From Amycolatopsis mongoliensis (GTDB taxonomy: Bacteria > Actinomycetota > Actinomycetes > Mycobacteriales > Pseudonocardiaceae), in NCBI RefSeq assembly GCF_030285665.1, contig NZ_CP127295.1:2418001-2482000 (forward strand): a stretch of DNA of 64,000 bases, read 5' to 3'. The notes under the pieces were generated by a model. The model was not told the origin of the DNA. It made no database searches and saw nothing but the letters and a program-made list of their open reading frames with translations. Below, piece after piece: positions 10,797-18,885 of the stretch. Numbering within the stretch: the stretch's first letter is position 1; each line of letters starts with the position of its first letter. A program made the translations under genes and the position numbers.

Positions 10797-11194
10797 TCGA
10801 AGGCCCCGCTCGTCTTGTTCGTATCGTCTGCCGCTTGCTGGTCGGCCGCCTCGACTATGCCGAGTGCCTTCTGCAGGCGCTTGATCAACTCGGACAGGTA
10901 GTTGTACTGGTAGTCGAGATGGCCTTGATAGAAGCGCCCGGTCTCGTTCACCCCGTTCGGACCGACGACGGCACCGACGCTGGCCGGCTCCTGAGCGGGC
11001 GGCGTCGCCTGCGACAGCACTTGCGCGGCGTCCCGTTGCTGCTGGATCGAAATCCGCAGGTCCTCCGCGTTCTTGAGCATCGCCCGCATTTCCGAGCTGC
11101 TCATCGCGAACCCCTGCCCGCCAGCAGGCGGCGACGCCCCACTGGCCAGGTCCGTCGCCCAGAAGCCGATCCCGCTGAAGATCGAGCCCGTCAT
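10793..11194 (-). CDS. WXG100-like helical protein (module B)
   Basis: A 133-residue protein with two long predicted helices around MRAMLKNAEDLRISIQQQRD and GHLDYQYNYLSELIKRLQKA. It has no W-X-G turn, but its layout and position match the WXG-like protein of module D (38828-39178), where a DUF3558 lipoprotein also follows directly. It has no signal peptide. It probably forms an ESX-type helical hairpin and is exported with, or escorts, the PPE-like protein. Both ends overlap the neighbouring genes by 4 bp, so translation is likely coupled. Confidence 0.65.
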   Translation of the reverse strand: MTGSIFSGIGFWATDLASGASPPAGGQGFAMSSSEMRAMLKNAEDLRISIQQQRDAAQVLSQATPPAQEPASVGAVVGPNGVNETGRFYQGHLDYQYNYLSELIKRLQKALGIVEAADQQAADDTNKTSGAFE

Positions 11195-11928
11195 CGTCCT
11201 CCCCCTAACCCGTTCAGGGTCGCGTACAGCACGTCCGTCAGCGCACCCCGGGTCCCCGGCTGGAAGCTGACCATCCGCTCCCGTGCCGGATACACATACG
11301 TCAGCACCCGCCCGGCCCCGGCGACGTCCACAGCCGTGATCGGCGCACTGCGTACACCCCTTTTGACCGCGTAGCACTGGTGCAGGCCCAGCCGCTTCGC
11401 CGCCATCAGCCGTCGCGCCCAGAGCAAGGGGTCCGGGCCGCGGTCGTCGGTCGGGTCGCTGAGTTCGTACGAGTCCTCCCGGCCCGAGAACCGCGCCTCC
11501 GGAATCGACACGGGCGAGATCCGGGCCGGTGGCACCGGCGGCAGCACGTCCACCAGCGATTCCGCGAGCCGCGACGGCTCCACGACGTCGATCCGGACCG
11601 TGTCGTCCTTCCGGATCAGCCGGAGCGCGTCCGGGCCGTCGGCCGCGATCAGGACCGTGCCCGATTCGTCCGCCGCGATGTCGCCCAGCCACGCCGTGAA
11701 CTGGTGGGCGCCCCTCGCGAGGATGCGCAGGACGTCGCGGAACTCCCGCGTCAGCGTGCCGCCCGCCGCGAGCCGGAGGGACGTGAGGACGTCGAGGACC
11801 TTCTCCTCGAGCCGTTTGCGGGTCTCGTCGCCGAGCCAGAGGTTGTCCATGCCGAGGACCGCGGGCGGTGGGCCGTGCCGCTCCCACTCCCACGCGGTGA
11901 GCAGGGCGGCCTTGGGCAGGAAGATCAC
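11191..11928 (-). CDS. EspG-family ESX secretion chaperone (module B)
   Basis: A 245-residue cytosolic protein of the EspG family, the chaperones that bind PE/PPE-type substrates and deliver them to an ESX secretion system. Family features are the N-terminal strand-rich half (LLTAWEWERHGPPPAVLGM), the central region with long basic helix and the C-terminal RVLTYVYPARERMVSFQPG followed by a helix. The GTG start overlaps the stop of the PPE-like gene by 4 bp (GTGA), as expected for a chaperone translated with its substrate. A second EspG is encoded at 35985 in module D. Confidence 0.82.
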   Translation of the reverse strand: MIFLPKAALLTAWEWERHGPPPAVLGMDNLWLGDETRKRLEEKVLDVLTSLRLAAGGTLTREFRDVLRILARGAHQFTAWLGDIAADESGTVLIAADGPDALRLIRKDDTVRIDVVEPSRLAESLVDVLPPVPPARISPVSIPEARFSGREDSYELSDPTDDRGPDPLLWARRLMAAKRLGLHQCYAVKRGVRSAPITAVDVAGAGRVLTYVYPARERMVSFQPGTRGALTDVLYATLNGLGGGR

Positions 11929-13268
11929 AGCCCGATCACCGGCGGCACGGTCCGCTCGTCGGACCCGCCGAAGATGCTCTCCGGGTCGGCCTCGACCAGG
12001 TAGGACGCGCGCTGGTGCTCCGCGTCCTCCTCCCCCTTGCCGCCCTTGGCGCCGTGGCCCGTGCCGCCCATCCCCGGCGAGCCCGGCTTGCCCGCCGCGC
12101 CGCCGCGGATCCCGCCGGCCGTGCCCGGACGTCCTTCGCCGGGAACGCCGGCTCCGGTGGCCGCGCCGGGTCCGCGGGCACCCGATCCCGTGCCGCTGCC
12201 CGGCCCGGACGACGAGCCCGGCCCGAAGCCGCCGCCGAAGCCGGGCCCGAACCCGCCGCCGGGACCCGAGCCGGGGCCGAACCCGCCGCCCGGTCCCGTG
12301 CCCGGTGGCTGGTAGCCCGGCGGGTACTGCGTCGACGGCGGCACGTAACCCTGCGCGCGGACGCTGTCGTCGACGCCCGGCGTGTGCGTGCTCGGGCCCG
12401 GCGGCGTGACCTGCCCCGGAGGCGGCGGCTGGACGACCGGCGGGTGGACCGCCGGCGGCGGCTGCACCTGGGCGCCGATCGACCGGTCGTCGTCGCCACC
12501 GGTCCGCGTCCGCTTCCGTGGCGGCTCGACGGGCTTCTTCGGGTCCTGCACCGTGAAATCGCCGCCGGTGTACTCCCGGAGCTGGCCGTAGTCGATCGTC
12601 CGCGCCGCGGTGTTCGTGTCGGACTGCTGCGCGTACGAGCTGTAGCGCTCGACGTTCTCCTGGGCCTTCTGGTTGTACTGGTTGATCTTGTCTTCGGTGT
12701 CGGTGTCCCACGGCGTCGCGACGTCCCAGGCGCTGCGCGTCGGCGGCTGGTCGGTGACGTCCGGGTGCAGGGAGTTCTTCATCTGGTGGAACTGGTCGAT
12801 CTGCGCCTGGGACAGCGTCGAGTTGCGGTCCAGGGTCGTGGAAGCCGAGGTCGCCGACGCCGTCAACGGCTGGAGCCGGTCCCGGGCCGCGTCCGACGCG
12901 CCGCCCGTCCACGCAGATTCGAGACCGGAGGTAAGTTCGCGCGTGCCCTGCTCGAGCCGGCGCTGGTAAGTCGACTGGTCGACGCCCGCCTGGTGCACCT
13001 TCTGCAGCGACTCGGTGCCGGGACCGTTCATCACGGCCTGGACCAGCTGACCGGGTGACAGCCCGGCCGCCTGCGGGTTCGCCGCCCCGGTACCGGTCTG
13101 CGAACCGACGTACGCGCCCGCGACGGCGCCGAGCGGCCCGCCCGCGAGCAGGCCGACGCCCGCGCCGCTCAGGACCTTGCCGAGCCCCTCACCGCCCGAC
13201 TGGACGGCGTGCGCGATCTCCGACCCGACGTGCTGGGCAGCGTCGAGCATGTCGCCGAACAACCCCAC
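11925..13268 (-). CDS. PPE/WXG-like substrate with Gly/Pro-rich tail (module B)
   Basis: A 447-residue protein. Residues 1-60 have glycine-zipper-like hydrophobic segments; residues about 70-240 are helical with a W-T-G turn at 120-122, as in PPE/WXG hairpins; residues 250-400 are Gly/Pro-rich low complexity (GGGFGPG repeats). The C-terminus returns to conserved sequence: SYLVEADPESIFG and VPPVIGL. The same tail (YLLGDDPNDIFG, PPVIGE) ends the module D protein at 36869. It is the first gene of the operon, GTG start, followed at once by espG, so it is probably the exported substrate. Function outside the cell is unknown. Confidence 0.72.
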   Translation of the reverse strand: MGLFGDMLDAAQHVGSEIAHAVQSGGEGLGKVLSGAGVGLLAGGPLGAVAGAYVGSQTGTGAANPQAAGLSPGQLVQAVMNGPGTESLQKVHQAGVDQSTYQRRLEQGTRELTSGLESAWTGGASDAARDRLQPLTASATSASTTLDRNSTLSQAQIDQFHQMKNSLHPDVTDQPPTRSAWDVATPWDTDTEDKINQYNQKAQENVERYSSYAQQSDTNTAARTIDYGQLREYTGGDFTVQDPKKPVEPPRKRTRTGGDDDRSIGAQVQPPPAVHPPVVQPPPPGQVTPPGPSTHTPGVDDSVRAQGYVPPSTQYPPGYQPPGTGPGGGFGPGSGPGGGFGPGFGGGFGPGSSSGPGSGTGSGARGPGAATGAGVPGEGRPGTAGGIRGGAAGKPGSPGMGGTGHGAKGGKGEEDAEHQRASYLVEADPESIFGGSDERTVPPVIGL

Positions 13269-13328
13269 CGAACCGCGCTCCCCTCGCGTTCGATCACCCC
13301 TCTTGCGTCACGGACAATACCTCACCGG

Positions 13329-13697
13329 TTACGCGTCGTGCGACGAATTGACCAGGTCAGCCGCCCGCGTCAGCGGCCGCAGCGCCCACATGCAGACGAC
13401 GGCCATCCCGAGCGCGCAGAAGAAGTGCACGATCCACGCCCCGAGCAGCGACGGCCCGCCCCACGACCCGGCGGCGCCGGCCTCGGTCCAGAAGAACCCG
13501 AAAGTCGCGATCCGGCCGACGAGGTACCAGACCAGCAAGGCGATCGGGAAAGCCGCGACGCTGGCGAGGAATCCCCCACGCCGTGGTTCGGCGCCCAGCC
13601 AGCGCAGCGCGAGCCGTCTCCGTGCCGCAGGCCCCGCGAGGAAGGCGGGCAGGGCGAGGAGCGCGTAGATCGTCCGTTTCCAGTCGGAGATGTTCAT
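13329..13697 (-). CDS. Small integral membrane protein, unknown function
   Basis: A 122-residue protein with three hydrophobic segments (around residues 10-25, 43-68 and 80-105) separated by Arg-rich loops; the middle segment reads FPIALLVWYLVGRIATFGFF. No family was recognised. The ATG lies 8 nt after a TAGCGT element (13711-13706), suggesting an almost leaderless transcript. It stands between the two type VII operons B and C and is transcribed alone, divergent from operon C, so it may or may not belong to them. Confidence 0.6.
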   Translation of the reverse strand: MNISDWKRTIYALLALPAFLAGPAARRRLALRWLGAEPRRGGFLASVAAFPIALLVWYLVGRIATFGFFWTEAGAAGSWGGPSLLGAWIVHFFCALGMAVVCMWALRPLTRAADLVNSSHDA

Positions 13698-13846
13698 GAA
13701 AAGTCACGCTACGAGCCGCTGACCAGCGCGAACACGGGGCTTACCGCCCGGAAGGGTGGGGAAAACCGGAACTCCCCCGAAACTGTCGGGCCGGTGTGCC
13801 ACACTCGGTCGCCGTACGGCTACTGACGTGAACGGGGGAGGTTCGC

Positions 13847-14368
13847 GTGACGAACCCTGAGCAACTCTTCTCGAGCTTCGAAGCGAAGATGGCCGAAGCC
13901 CAGAAGAAGGCTGACCGGATGCGGGCCGAAATGGAGACCGTCTCGGTTGCCGAGCGCAGCAAGGACGGCCAGATCGCGGTCAAGGTCAACCACTTGGGCA
14001 ACCTCGTCGGCCTCGAGATCGGCCATGCGGTCCGGGACAAGTCCACCCTGGCCGACGAGATCCTCCGGACCGTCCAGGCCGCGCAAAGCAAGCTCGCCGC
14101 TGCGGTCGAGGCCGGAGTTCCGTCGATCGCGGGAACCGAGACGATGACCGAGCTGGTCGGCCAGCTGCAACGCGAATACCCCGAGCCGCAGCCTCAGGGT
14201 TTCGTCGAAGGCGGCTTCGAAGCCCGTGACGACGGGGCTCGCTTCATCGCCGACCAAGAACCGCCGAAGCCTGCCGCCGCGCCGCCGCAGCCGCCACCCC
14301 GCGTGGCCCGACCACCAGCCGACGGCACGGACGACGACTACTTCGGCGACGGCGACTACCTGCGCTGA
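13847..14368 (+). CDS. YbaB/EbfC-family DNA-binding-like protein
   Basis: A 173-residue protein with a YbaB-type domain at residues 1-105: coiled N-terminal helix (EAQKKADRMRAEME), hairpin GQIAVKVNHLGNLVGLEIG and C-terminal helix. The tail is Pro-rich and acidic. GTG start with GGGGGAGG 8 nt upstream. It heads a plus-strand operon of type VII-type genes, just as the YbaB-like protein at 1159 heads operon A; the pairing in two separate operons suggests a shared, still unknown role (nucleoid binding, or a structural role in substrate handling). Confidence 0.8.
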   Translation: MTNPEQLFSSFEAKMAEAQKKADRMRAEMETVSVAERSKDGQIAVKVNHLGNLVGLEIGHAVRDKSTLADEILRTVQAAQSKLAAAVEAGVPSIAGTETMTELVGQLQREYPEPQPQGFVEGGFEARDDGARFIADQEPPKPAAAPPQPPPRVARPPADGTDDDYFGDGDYLR

Positions 14369-14387
14369 GCCACCGGAGAGGGGAGGA

Positions 14388-14729
14388 ATGATGGCCGGAC
14401 AGACCGGGCCCGGGTTCGACGAGAACCCGGACGCGATAGACGCGCACGCCAAGCAGATGGAAGCGACGTTCGAGGTACTGAAGGAAGCCGCCGAGCTGAG
14501 TAAGCACGACCCCATCGGATCCGAGGCTTTCGGGCTGATCGGCCAGCTCTGCCTGCTCGACCTTTGGTGCGACAACGTGGCCGGGCAAACTCGGGAAACG
14601 CTGGAATCCGCGGTCAAGGGCGCCGAGTACCACGTGCAGGCGGTGCAGGCATGGGCCAAGGCACGCCGGGTCGACGAAGCATCCGCGTCGGCGCTCGTGA
14701 ACCACGCCTCGGAGGTACGAGGTGGCTGA
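14388..14729 (+). CDS. EspC-like type VII secretion target
   Basis: A 113-residue helical protein with the N-terminal pattern GFDENPDAIDAHAKQMEATF, typical of the EspC/type VII secretion target family (PF10824), followed by a long C-terminal helix (GAEYHVQAVQAWAKARR). It has no signal peptide. GAGGA precedes two adjacent in-frame ATG codons at 14388 and 14391. The 3' end overlaps the next gene by 8 bp, so it is probably made together with the 353-residue WXG protein and paired with it for export. Confidence 0.75.
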   Translation: MMAGQTGPGFDENPDAIDAHAKQMEATFEVLKEAAELSKHDPIGSEAFGLIGQLCLLDLWCDNVAGQTRETLESAVKGAEYHVQAVQAWAKARRVDEASASALVNHASEVRGG

Positions 14730-15783
14730 CGATTCCATGCTCGACGAGGCGACGAAGGCGACCGACGCCGAGAAATACCCGGTGGACAGCTTCCTCGAGG
14801 GCGCCGGTGGGCTTCAGGACCTGGTCGGCGGCGCGGAAAAGCTCATCCACGGCGATTGGACCGAAGGGCTGTTCGCTCTCGCGAACGCGGGTCTGAGTGC
14901 CAAGGACTTGATCAAGGACCCGTTCGAGACGCTCCTCAGCTGGGGGTTCGGCTGGCTGATCGAGCACGTCGACTTCCTCAAGGAGCCGCTGGACTGGGTC
15001 GCCGGCGATCAGGACGCTCTTGATCTCGAAGGCAAGAAGTGGGAAACGATCGGCAAGCGTGTCCAGGAGACCGCCGAGAAGCTCACTGAAGAAGTACGGA
15101 AGAACTGCCTCGATTGGAAAGGCAAGGTCGCCGATCAGTACCGCGTCTACGTGCAGCAGCAACTGGACGCGTACGCGGCATTGTCGGACGCTGCGACGAA
15201 GGTTTCGACTGTCATCGGAATCTGCAAGACGATCCTCGACGTAGTCCGGACCATCATCCGCGACCTCATCACCGACACTCTTGCCAAGATCGTCAAGATC
15301 CTGATGCGCTACCCGCCGCCGGCATACCCGGCCGGGCTCGCCGCAGAAGGGATTCCCTTCGCGGTCCAGCAGGGCGGGAAGATGGTCGAGGAGTGCGGCA
15401 GGCTGGCCAGGGCCTTCTCCAAAGCGAGGGACTTCCTGCGGACCATCTGCAGTGTCCTGGAGCCCGTCGCGCAGCGAATGGTGAGCCGCCTCGGTCACCT
15501 GCCGGAAGCGGCCGTGGAAGCGGCCGGCGAGATGTTCCAGGGCTTTGGGAAGGGCGCAGCCCAAGAAGCCTTCATGAAGTTTTTCGAGCAGATGGCCACT
15601 GGTCCCGGCCAGTCCGCCGGTGAACAGCAGCACGACCGCGACGAAACGTCGATCGTGCCGGAAGACCACTCGGCGAACTACCCGGTCGACAAGGTGCCGA
15701 GGTCTGGCCCGGTGACCGCGGAAGATGAGCAGCCGTTCTCCGGGCATCCCGGGACTCAGCGAATTTCTGGCTCGTTGGAGTGA
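14722..15783 (+). CDS. Large WXG-domain type VII substrate-like protein
   Basis: A 353-residue, largely helical protein with no signal peptide. Residues about 95-200 hold a WXG-type hairpin: a helix, the turn DWKG at about 131-134, and a long second helix with Val/Ile-rich stretches (ICKTILDVVRTIIRDLI) that could interact with membrane. The C-terminal 70 residues are polar and probably disordered. No catalytic motif was recognised. It follows the EspC-like gene with an 8-bp overlap and is followed 4 bp later by a membrane protein gene, forming operon C. Confidence 0.65.
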   Translation: MADDSMLDEATKATDAEKYPVDSFLEGAGGLQDLVGGAEKLIHGDWTEGLFALANAGLSAKDLIKDPFETLLSWGFGWLIEHVDFLKEPLDWVAGDQDALDLEGKKWETIGKRVQETAEKLTEEVRKNCLDWKGKVADQYRVYVQQQLDAYAALSDAATKVSTVIGICKTILDVVRTIIRDLITDTLAKIVKILMRYPPPAYPAGLAAEGIPFAVQQGGKMVEECGRLARAFSKARDFLRTICSVLEPVAQRMVSRLGHLPEAAVEAAGEMFQGFGKGAAQEAFMKFFEQMATGPGQSAGEQQHDRDETSIVPEDHSANYPVDKVPRSGPVTAEDEQPFSGHPGTQRISGSLE

Positions 15784-15787
15784 GGCG

Positions 15788-16930
15788 ATGAGCTCGTCGT
15801 TGCCGGCCGGCTTCGAGTCGGTTCCTCAAGTTCGCCGTCCGCGGTGGGGGAAGATCGCCGTCCAGGTGCTCGTCGTCCTGGTGGTCGTCCTCGCGCTTTG
15901 GAGCGTGACGGCCCGTGGCATGGTCCAGTACGGACCGGATCGGCCGAGCGAGGCGGACGCCTTCGCGCGGGTGACGTCGTGCGAACGCGTCGGGCCGATC
16001 AGCCGTGGCGGTATCGGCATCTACTGGTTCTGCACCGCGGATGTGACGACCGAGGACGGCACCATCCGGTCAGCGCGGTTCGAGCTGAACGAGCTCACCC
16101 CCGCGGACATCGGCAAGCCGGTGCCGGTCGAAGGATCGAGGACGTTCCGGCGCGCCGCCGAAAAACGGCTGGTGTGGTGGTCCATCGCGCCGGGGATCGG
16201 GTTCTTCGTCGGTCTCGCCGCCTGGGCCGAGCTGCACCGGCGGAAGCGGCTGCGGCACCGCACCGAGCCGTGGCAGGCGACCGTTCGACTCGCCTCGCCG
16301 ACCTGCGTGCTGGCCGCCGGCACCGGGCCGGGTGGTGGGCGGGAAAGCCGGAAGATCGTGCCCACCGAGTGGTCGGCGCAGCGGTACTGGCGGCTTGCCG
16401 GTTCGATCATGGTGCCCGGTGCGGTGTCCGCCATCGCCGGGTCGCTCGCCGGCTCTGGCGACGCGCGAAAAATCCTGACCGCCGTCGGGTTGATGTGCCT
16501 CGCGGCTCCGATCTGGCTCGTGGCCTTCACCCCGCGGTGGTACCGGACGAGCGAGTACGCGACGGCGGTGACGATTTCGGCCGACGGATTCGGCTGGTAC
16601 CGCCGAGGTCAGACCACGTTCATGCTCGACTGGACCGAGGTCGCCGAGGTCCGGCTCACCACGATCGACCACGACGGTCTCGTGCTCCGCGTGATCGACC
16701 TGTTTCTCATGGATCCGGCGCCCGGGCGGCGCGGTGAACTGCGAGGCCTCTGGCAGCTCGGAGCCGAGCTGGGAACGCACCGGCTGCCCGGCGAGAAGGG
16801 CGCGTACCGGCTGCCGGAGGCGTTCAGTGCAGCCGCTGCCCGTCAGGTGCGGGAGGCGATGGCGGTCTACCAGCCGAACCGGTTCCGCATGTTCACAGCC
16901 GAACTCGAGGAGGCGACGGTGACCGCGTGA
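15788..16930 (+). CDS. Membrane protein resembling DUF6346
   Basis: A 380-residue protein with four hydrophobic segments: residues about 19-38, 140-158, and a pair near 200-240. The extracytoplasmic part between the first two has VTSCERVGPISRGGIGIYWFC, a two-cysteine pattern seen in actinobacterial DUF6346 proteins (recalled, not searched). The C-terminal soluble region (DWTEVAEVRLTTIDHDGLVLRV) resembles a PH-like membrane-associated fold. The ATG at 15788 lies 4 bp after the WXG gene and a GAGGCG. In operon C it could be the membrane partner or immunity-type component of the exported protein; this is inference. Confidence 0.6.
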   Translation: MSSSLPAGFESVPQVRRPRWGKIAVQVLVVLVVVLALWSVTARGMVQYGPDRPSEADAFARVTSCERVGPISRGGIGIYWFCTADVTTEDGTIRSARFELNELTPADIGKPVPVEGSRTFRRAAEKRLVWWSIAPGIGFFVGLAAWAELHRRKRLRHRTEPWQATVRLASPTCVLAAGTGPGGGRESRKIVPTEWSAQRYWRLAGSIMVPGAVSAIAGSLAGSGDARKILTAVGLMCLAAPIWLVAFTPRWYRTSEYATAVTISADGFGWYRRGQTTFMLDWTEVAEVRLTTIDHDGLVLRVIDLFLMDPAPGRRGELRGLWQLGAELGTHRLPGEKGAYRLPEAFSAAAARQVREAMAVYQPNRFRMFTAELEEATVTA

Positions 16931-17249
16931 CCGACCGTCCTTGTTCGCGAGGCGGGCGCCGCCGACGCCGATCACTCGGGGGGCTACGTGATCGGCGCCG
17001 GCGACATGATGCCCTGGCCGGCTCTCGCCGGTTGGGCACCGCCACCACGTCTCGCGTGATGACGCACCTGGAGAGCGGGACCGGTCCGCGTAGTGACGGC
17101 CGGGGGAATGACATCCCCCGATCGAGTGACGGGCATCCGCTGCTCGCATGATTGTCGCACTCAACGCCGGATAAGTTACAAAAACCTTCACTTTCCTCTT
17201 CGGCCCCCTTCCCGACCTGGTCGGACGGCTTTCGTGGCACAGTGCGGGG
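16931..17249. other. Intergenic region between operon C and rbsK
   Basis: 319 bp without a gene. It contains two hairpins (16960-17003 and 17101-17120). A TAAGTT at 17172-17177 could be a -10 element for rbsK, but the spacing to any -35 is poor. Nothing else was recognised. Confidence 0.5.
16960..17003 (+). terminator. Strong hairpin after operon C
   Basis: 16-bp stem with one mismatch (16960-16975 with 16988-17003) around a 12-nt loop, 30 bp after the stop. There is no U-run, as is common for high-G+C actinobacterial terminators. A second hairpin, CGGGGGA/TCCCCCG, lies at 17101-17120. Confidence 0.5.
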
Positions 17250-18119
17250 ATGAACTCCGACGTCCTCGTTGTGGGATCCGCCAATGCCGACCTCGTCGTC
17301 GCGGTGGACCGGCGGCCGGCAGGTGGCGAGACGGTGCTGGGCGGCGACACCGTCCTTTCACCGGGGGGCAAGGGCGCCAACACGGCGGTCGCGGCGGGCC
17401 GGCTCGGGGCGGACGTCGCGCTCCTCGGCGCCGTCGGTGACGATCCCTACGGCCGGCTGCTGCTCGATTCACTGCGCGCCGCGGGCGTCGACACCGGACT
17501 GGTCCGGACGAGCGACCGGCCGACCGGGATCGCCTACATCACCGTCACCCCGGACGGCGAGAACGCCATCCTCGTCTCCCCCGGCGCGAACTCGAGCCTC
17601 GAACCCGGGGACGTCGACGCCGTCTTCGACGGGGTCGAGATCATGGTCGCCTCGCTCGAGGTGCCGCTGCCGACGGTCGAGCACGCCGTCGCGCGGGCCG
17701 CCGAGAAGGGCGTCAAGGTGCTGGTGAACCTTTCGCCGGCGGCGAAGCTGTCCCCGGAGACGCTGGCCAGGCTCGACGTCCTGCTCGTCAACGAGCACGA
17801 AGCCGCCTGGCTGACCGGGCCCGGCGCGGACTTCCGGCGCCTCCTGGATCTGGGCCCGCGAGCCGCCGTCGTCACGCTCGGCGCGGCCGGTGCGGTCGTC
17901 GTGGAGAAGGACAGCACGACCGAGGTGGAGTCCCCGAAGGTCGAGGCCGTCGACACCACCGGTGCCGGAGACGCCTTCGCGGGCGCGCTCGCGGCGTCGC
18001 TCGCGGACGGCGCCGACCTCGTCTCCGCGGCGAAGCGGGCGGTGCGCGTCGCGGCCTTCAGCGTTACGCGGCACGGCGCGCAGCCGTCCTACCCGACCGA
18101 CGCTGACCTGGGGGAATGA
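17250..18119 (+). CDS. rbsK: Ribokinase (PfkB family)
   Basis: A 289-residue sugar kinase that phosphorylates ribose at O5. PfkB signatures are complete: the N-terminal VVGSANADLVV, the substrate motif GGKGANTAVAAGRLG (residues about 40-54), and DTTGAGDAFAGA near the C-terminus with the catalytic Asp. NEHEA matches the ribokinase nucleotide region. No ribose transporter or repressor is next to it. It is followed by a ParB-like gene 28 bp later and then PTS enzyme I, so a co-transcribed sugar-metabolism group is possible. Confidence 0.9.
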   Translation: MNSDVLVVGSANADLVVAVDRRPAGGETVLGGDTVLSPGGKGANTAVAAGRLGADVALLGAVGDDPYGRLLLDSLRAAGVDTGLVRTSDRPTGIAYITVTPDGENAILVSPGANSSLEPGDVDAVFDGVEIMVASLEVPLPTVEHAVARAAEKGVKVLVNLSPAAKLSPETLARLDVLLVNEHEAAWLTGPGADFRRLLDLGPRAAVVTLGAAGAVVVEKDSTTEVESPKVEAVDTTGAGDAFAGALAASLADGADLVSAAKRAVRVAAFSVTRHGAQPSYPTDADLGE

Positions 18120-18147
18120 TCGCCCGGAGGCGCGTGTTGCACCTCAC

Positions 18148-18885
18148 ATGGGCGATTCGTTCGGTTCGGCCTGGTGGCGCGGCTACGCCGCTCAGCTGAA
18201 GGCGATCGCGGAGGCGCGCCGGCCCGACCACCTCGCGATCATGCCGCTCGAGGAAACCTTGCGGGCGCTCGGCAAGCAGACCGAGGTCGACGAAGGCGTC
18301 TACGACGTCCCGCTGGAGGGCATCGTCGGCACCGTCGCCCGCGCCGGCGACTTCGACCGCGAGTTCCGGCCGCGCAACCGGGCCCTGCGCGACCGTTGGG
18401 ACCGTCTGACGCGGACCTCGGCCGACCTCCCGCCGGTGCGGCTCGTGCGCCTGTCCGACATGTTCTTCGTCGACGACGGTCACCACCGCGTCGCCATCGC
18501 GCGCGCCCGCGGCGCCCGGACGATCCGCGCGCGGGTCCGGTGGATCAGCACGGTCGCCTGCGCGCTGCGCTGCCTCACGCTCGCGGACCTGCCGTCGAAG
18601 ACCGCCGAGCGGATGTTCCTCGAGCGCGTCCCGCTGCCGGACGACGTCCGCCTCGGGCTGTGGCTCGACGACCCGGCCGACTGGTTCCGGCTCGCCGACT
18701 CGGCCGAGGCCTGGGGTTTCCGCCGTATGCTGGCCGGACGGCCGGTGCGCAGCCGCGGCGAACTGGCCGAAGCCTGGTGGCACGAGGAGGTCCGGCCGGT
18801 GCTCGAACAGGTTCGCCGACGAGGCTTGCGCCTGCCACCACGAGATATCCAGACGTATCTGAGCTATGGTCTAGACCATGTCTGA
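18148..18885 (+). CDS. ParB/Srx-fold domain protein
   Basis: A 245-residue protein whose centre has MFFVDDGHHRVAIARARG, the phosphate-binding motif of the ParB N-terminal (ParB/sulfiredoxin) fold, near residues 107-124. There is no helix-turn-helix or partner ParA, so chromosome partitioning is unlikely; many actinobacteria have similar stand-alone proteins of unknown role. The ATG follows a GGAGGCGCG at long spacing. Its last 8 bp overlap the start of ptsI, so the two are probably translated together. Confidence 0.65.
   Translation: MGDSFGSAWWRGYAAQLKAIAEARRPDHLAIMPLEETLRALGKQTEVDEGVYDVPLEGIVGTVARAGDFDREFRPRNRALRDRWDRLTRTSADLPPVRLVRLSDMFFVDDGHHRVAIARARGARTIRARVRWISTVACALRCLTLADLPSKTAERMFLERVPLPDDVRLGLWLDDPADWFRLADSAEAWGFRRMLAGRPVRSRGELAEAWWHEEVRPVLEQVRRRGLRLPPRDIQTYLSYGLDHV

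Noticed and set aside
11925..13268. CRISPR-like or tandem DNA repeats in the Gly/Pro-rich coding stretches
   Set aside because: The repeats are short codon repeats (GGC/CCG) within a conserved protein; there are no spacers or regular repeats.
13329..13697. Immunity protein for the neighbouring type VII operons
   Set aside because: It is a three-helix membrane protein between operons B and C, but it has its own promoter and no family link; left as unknown.
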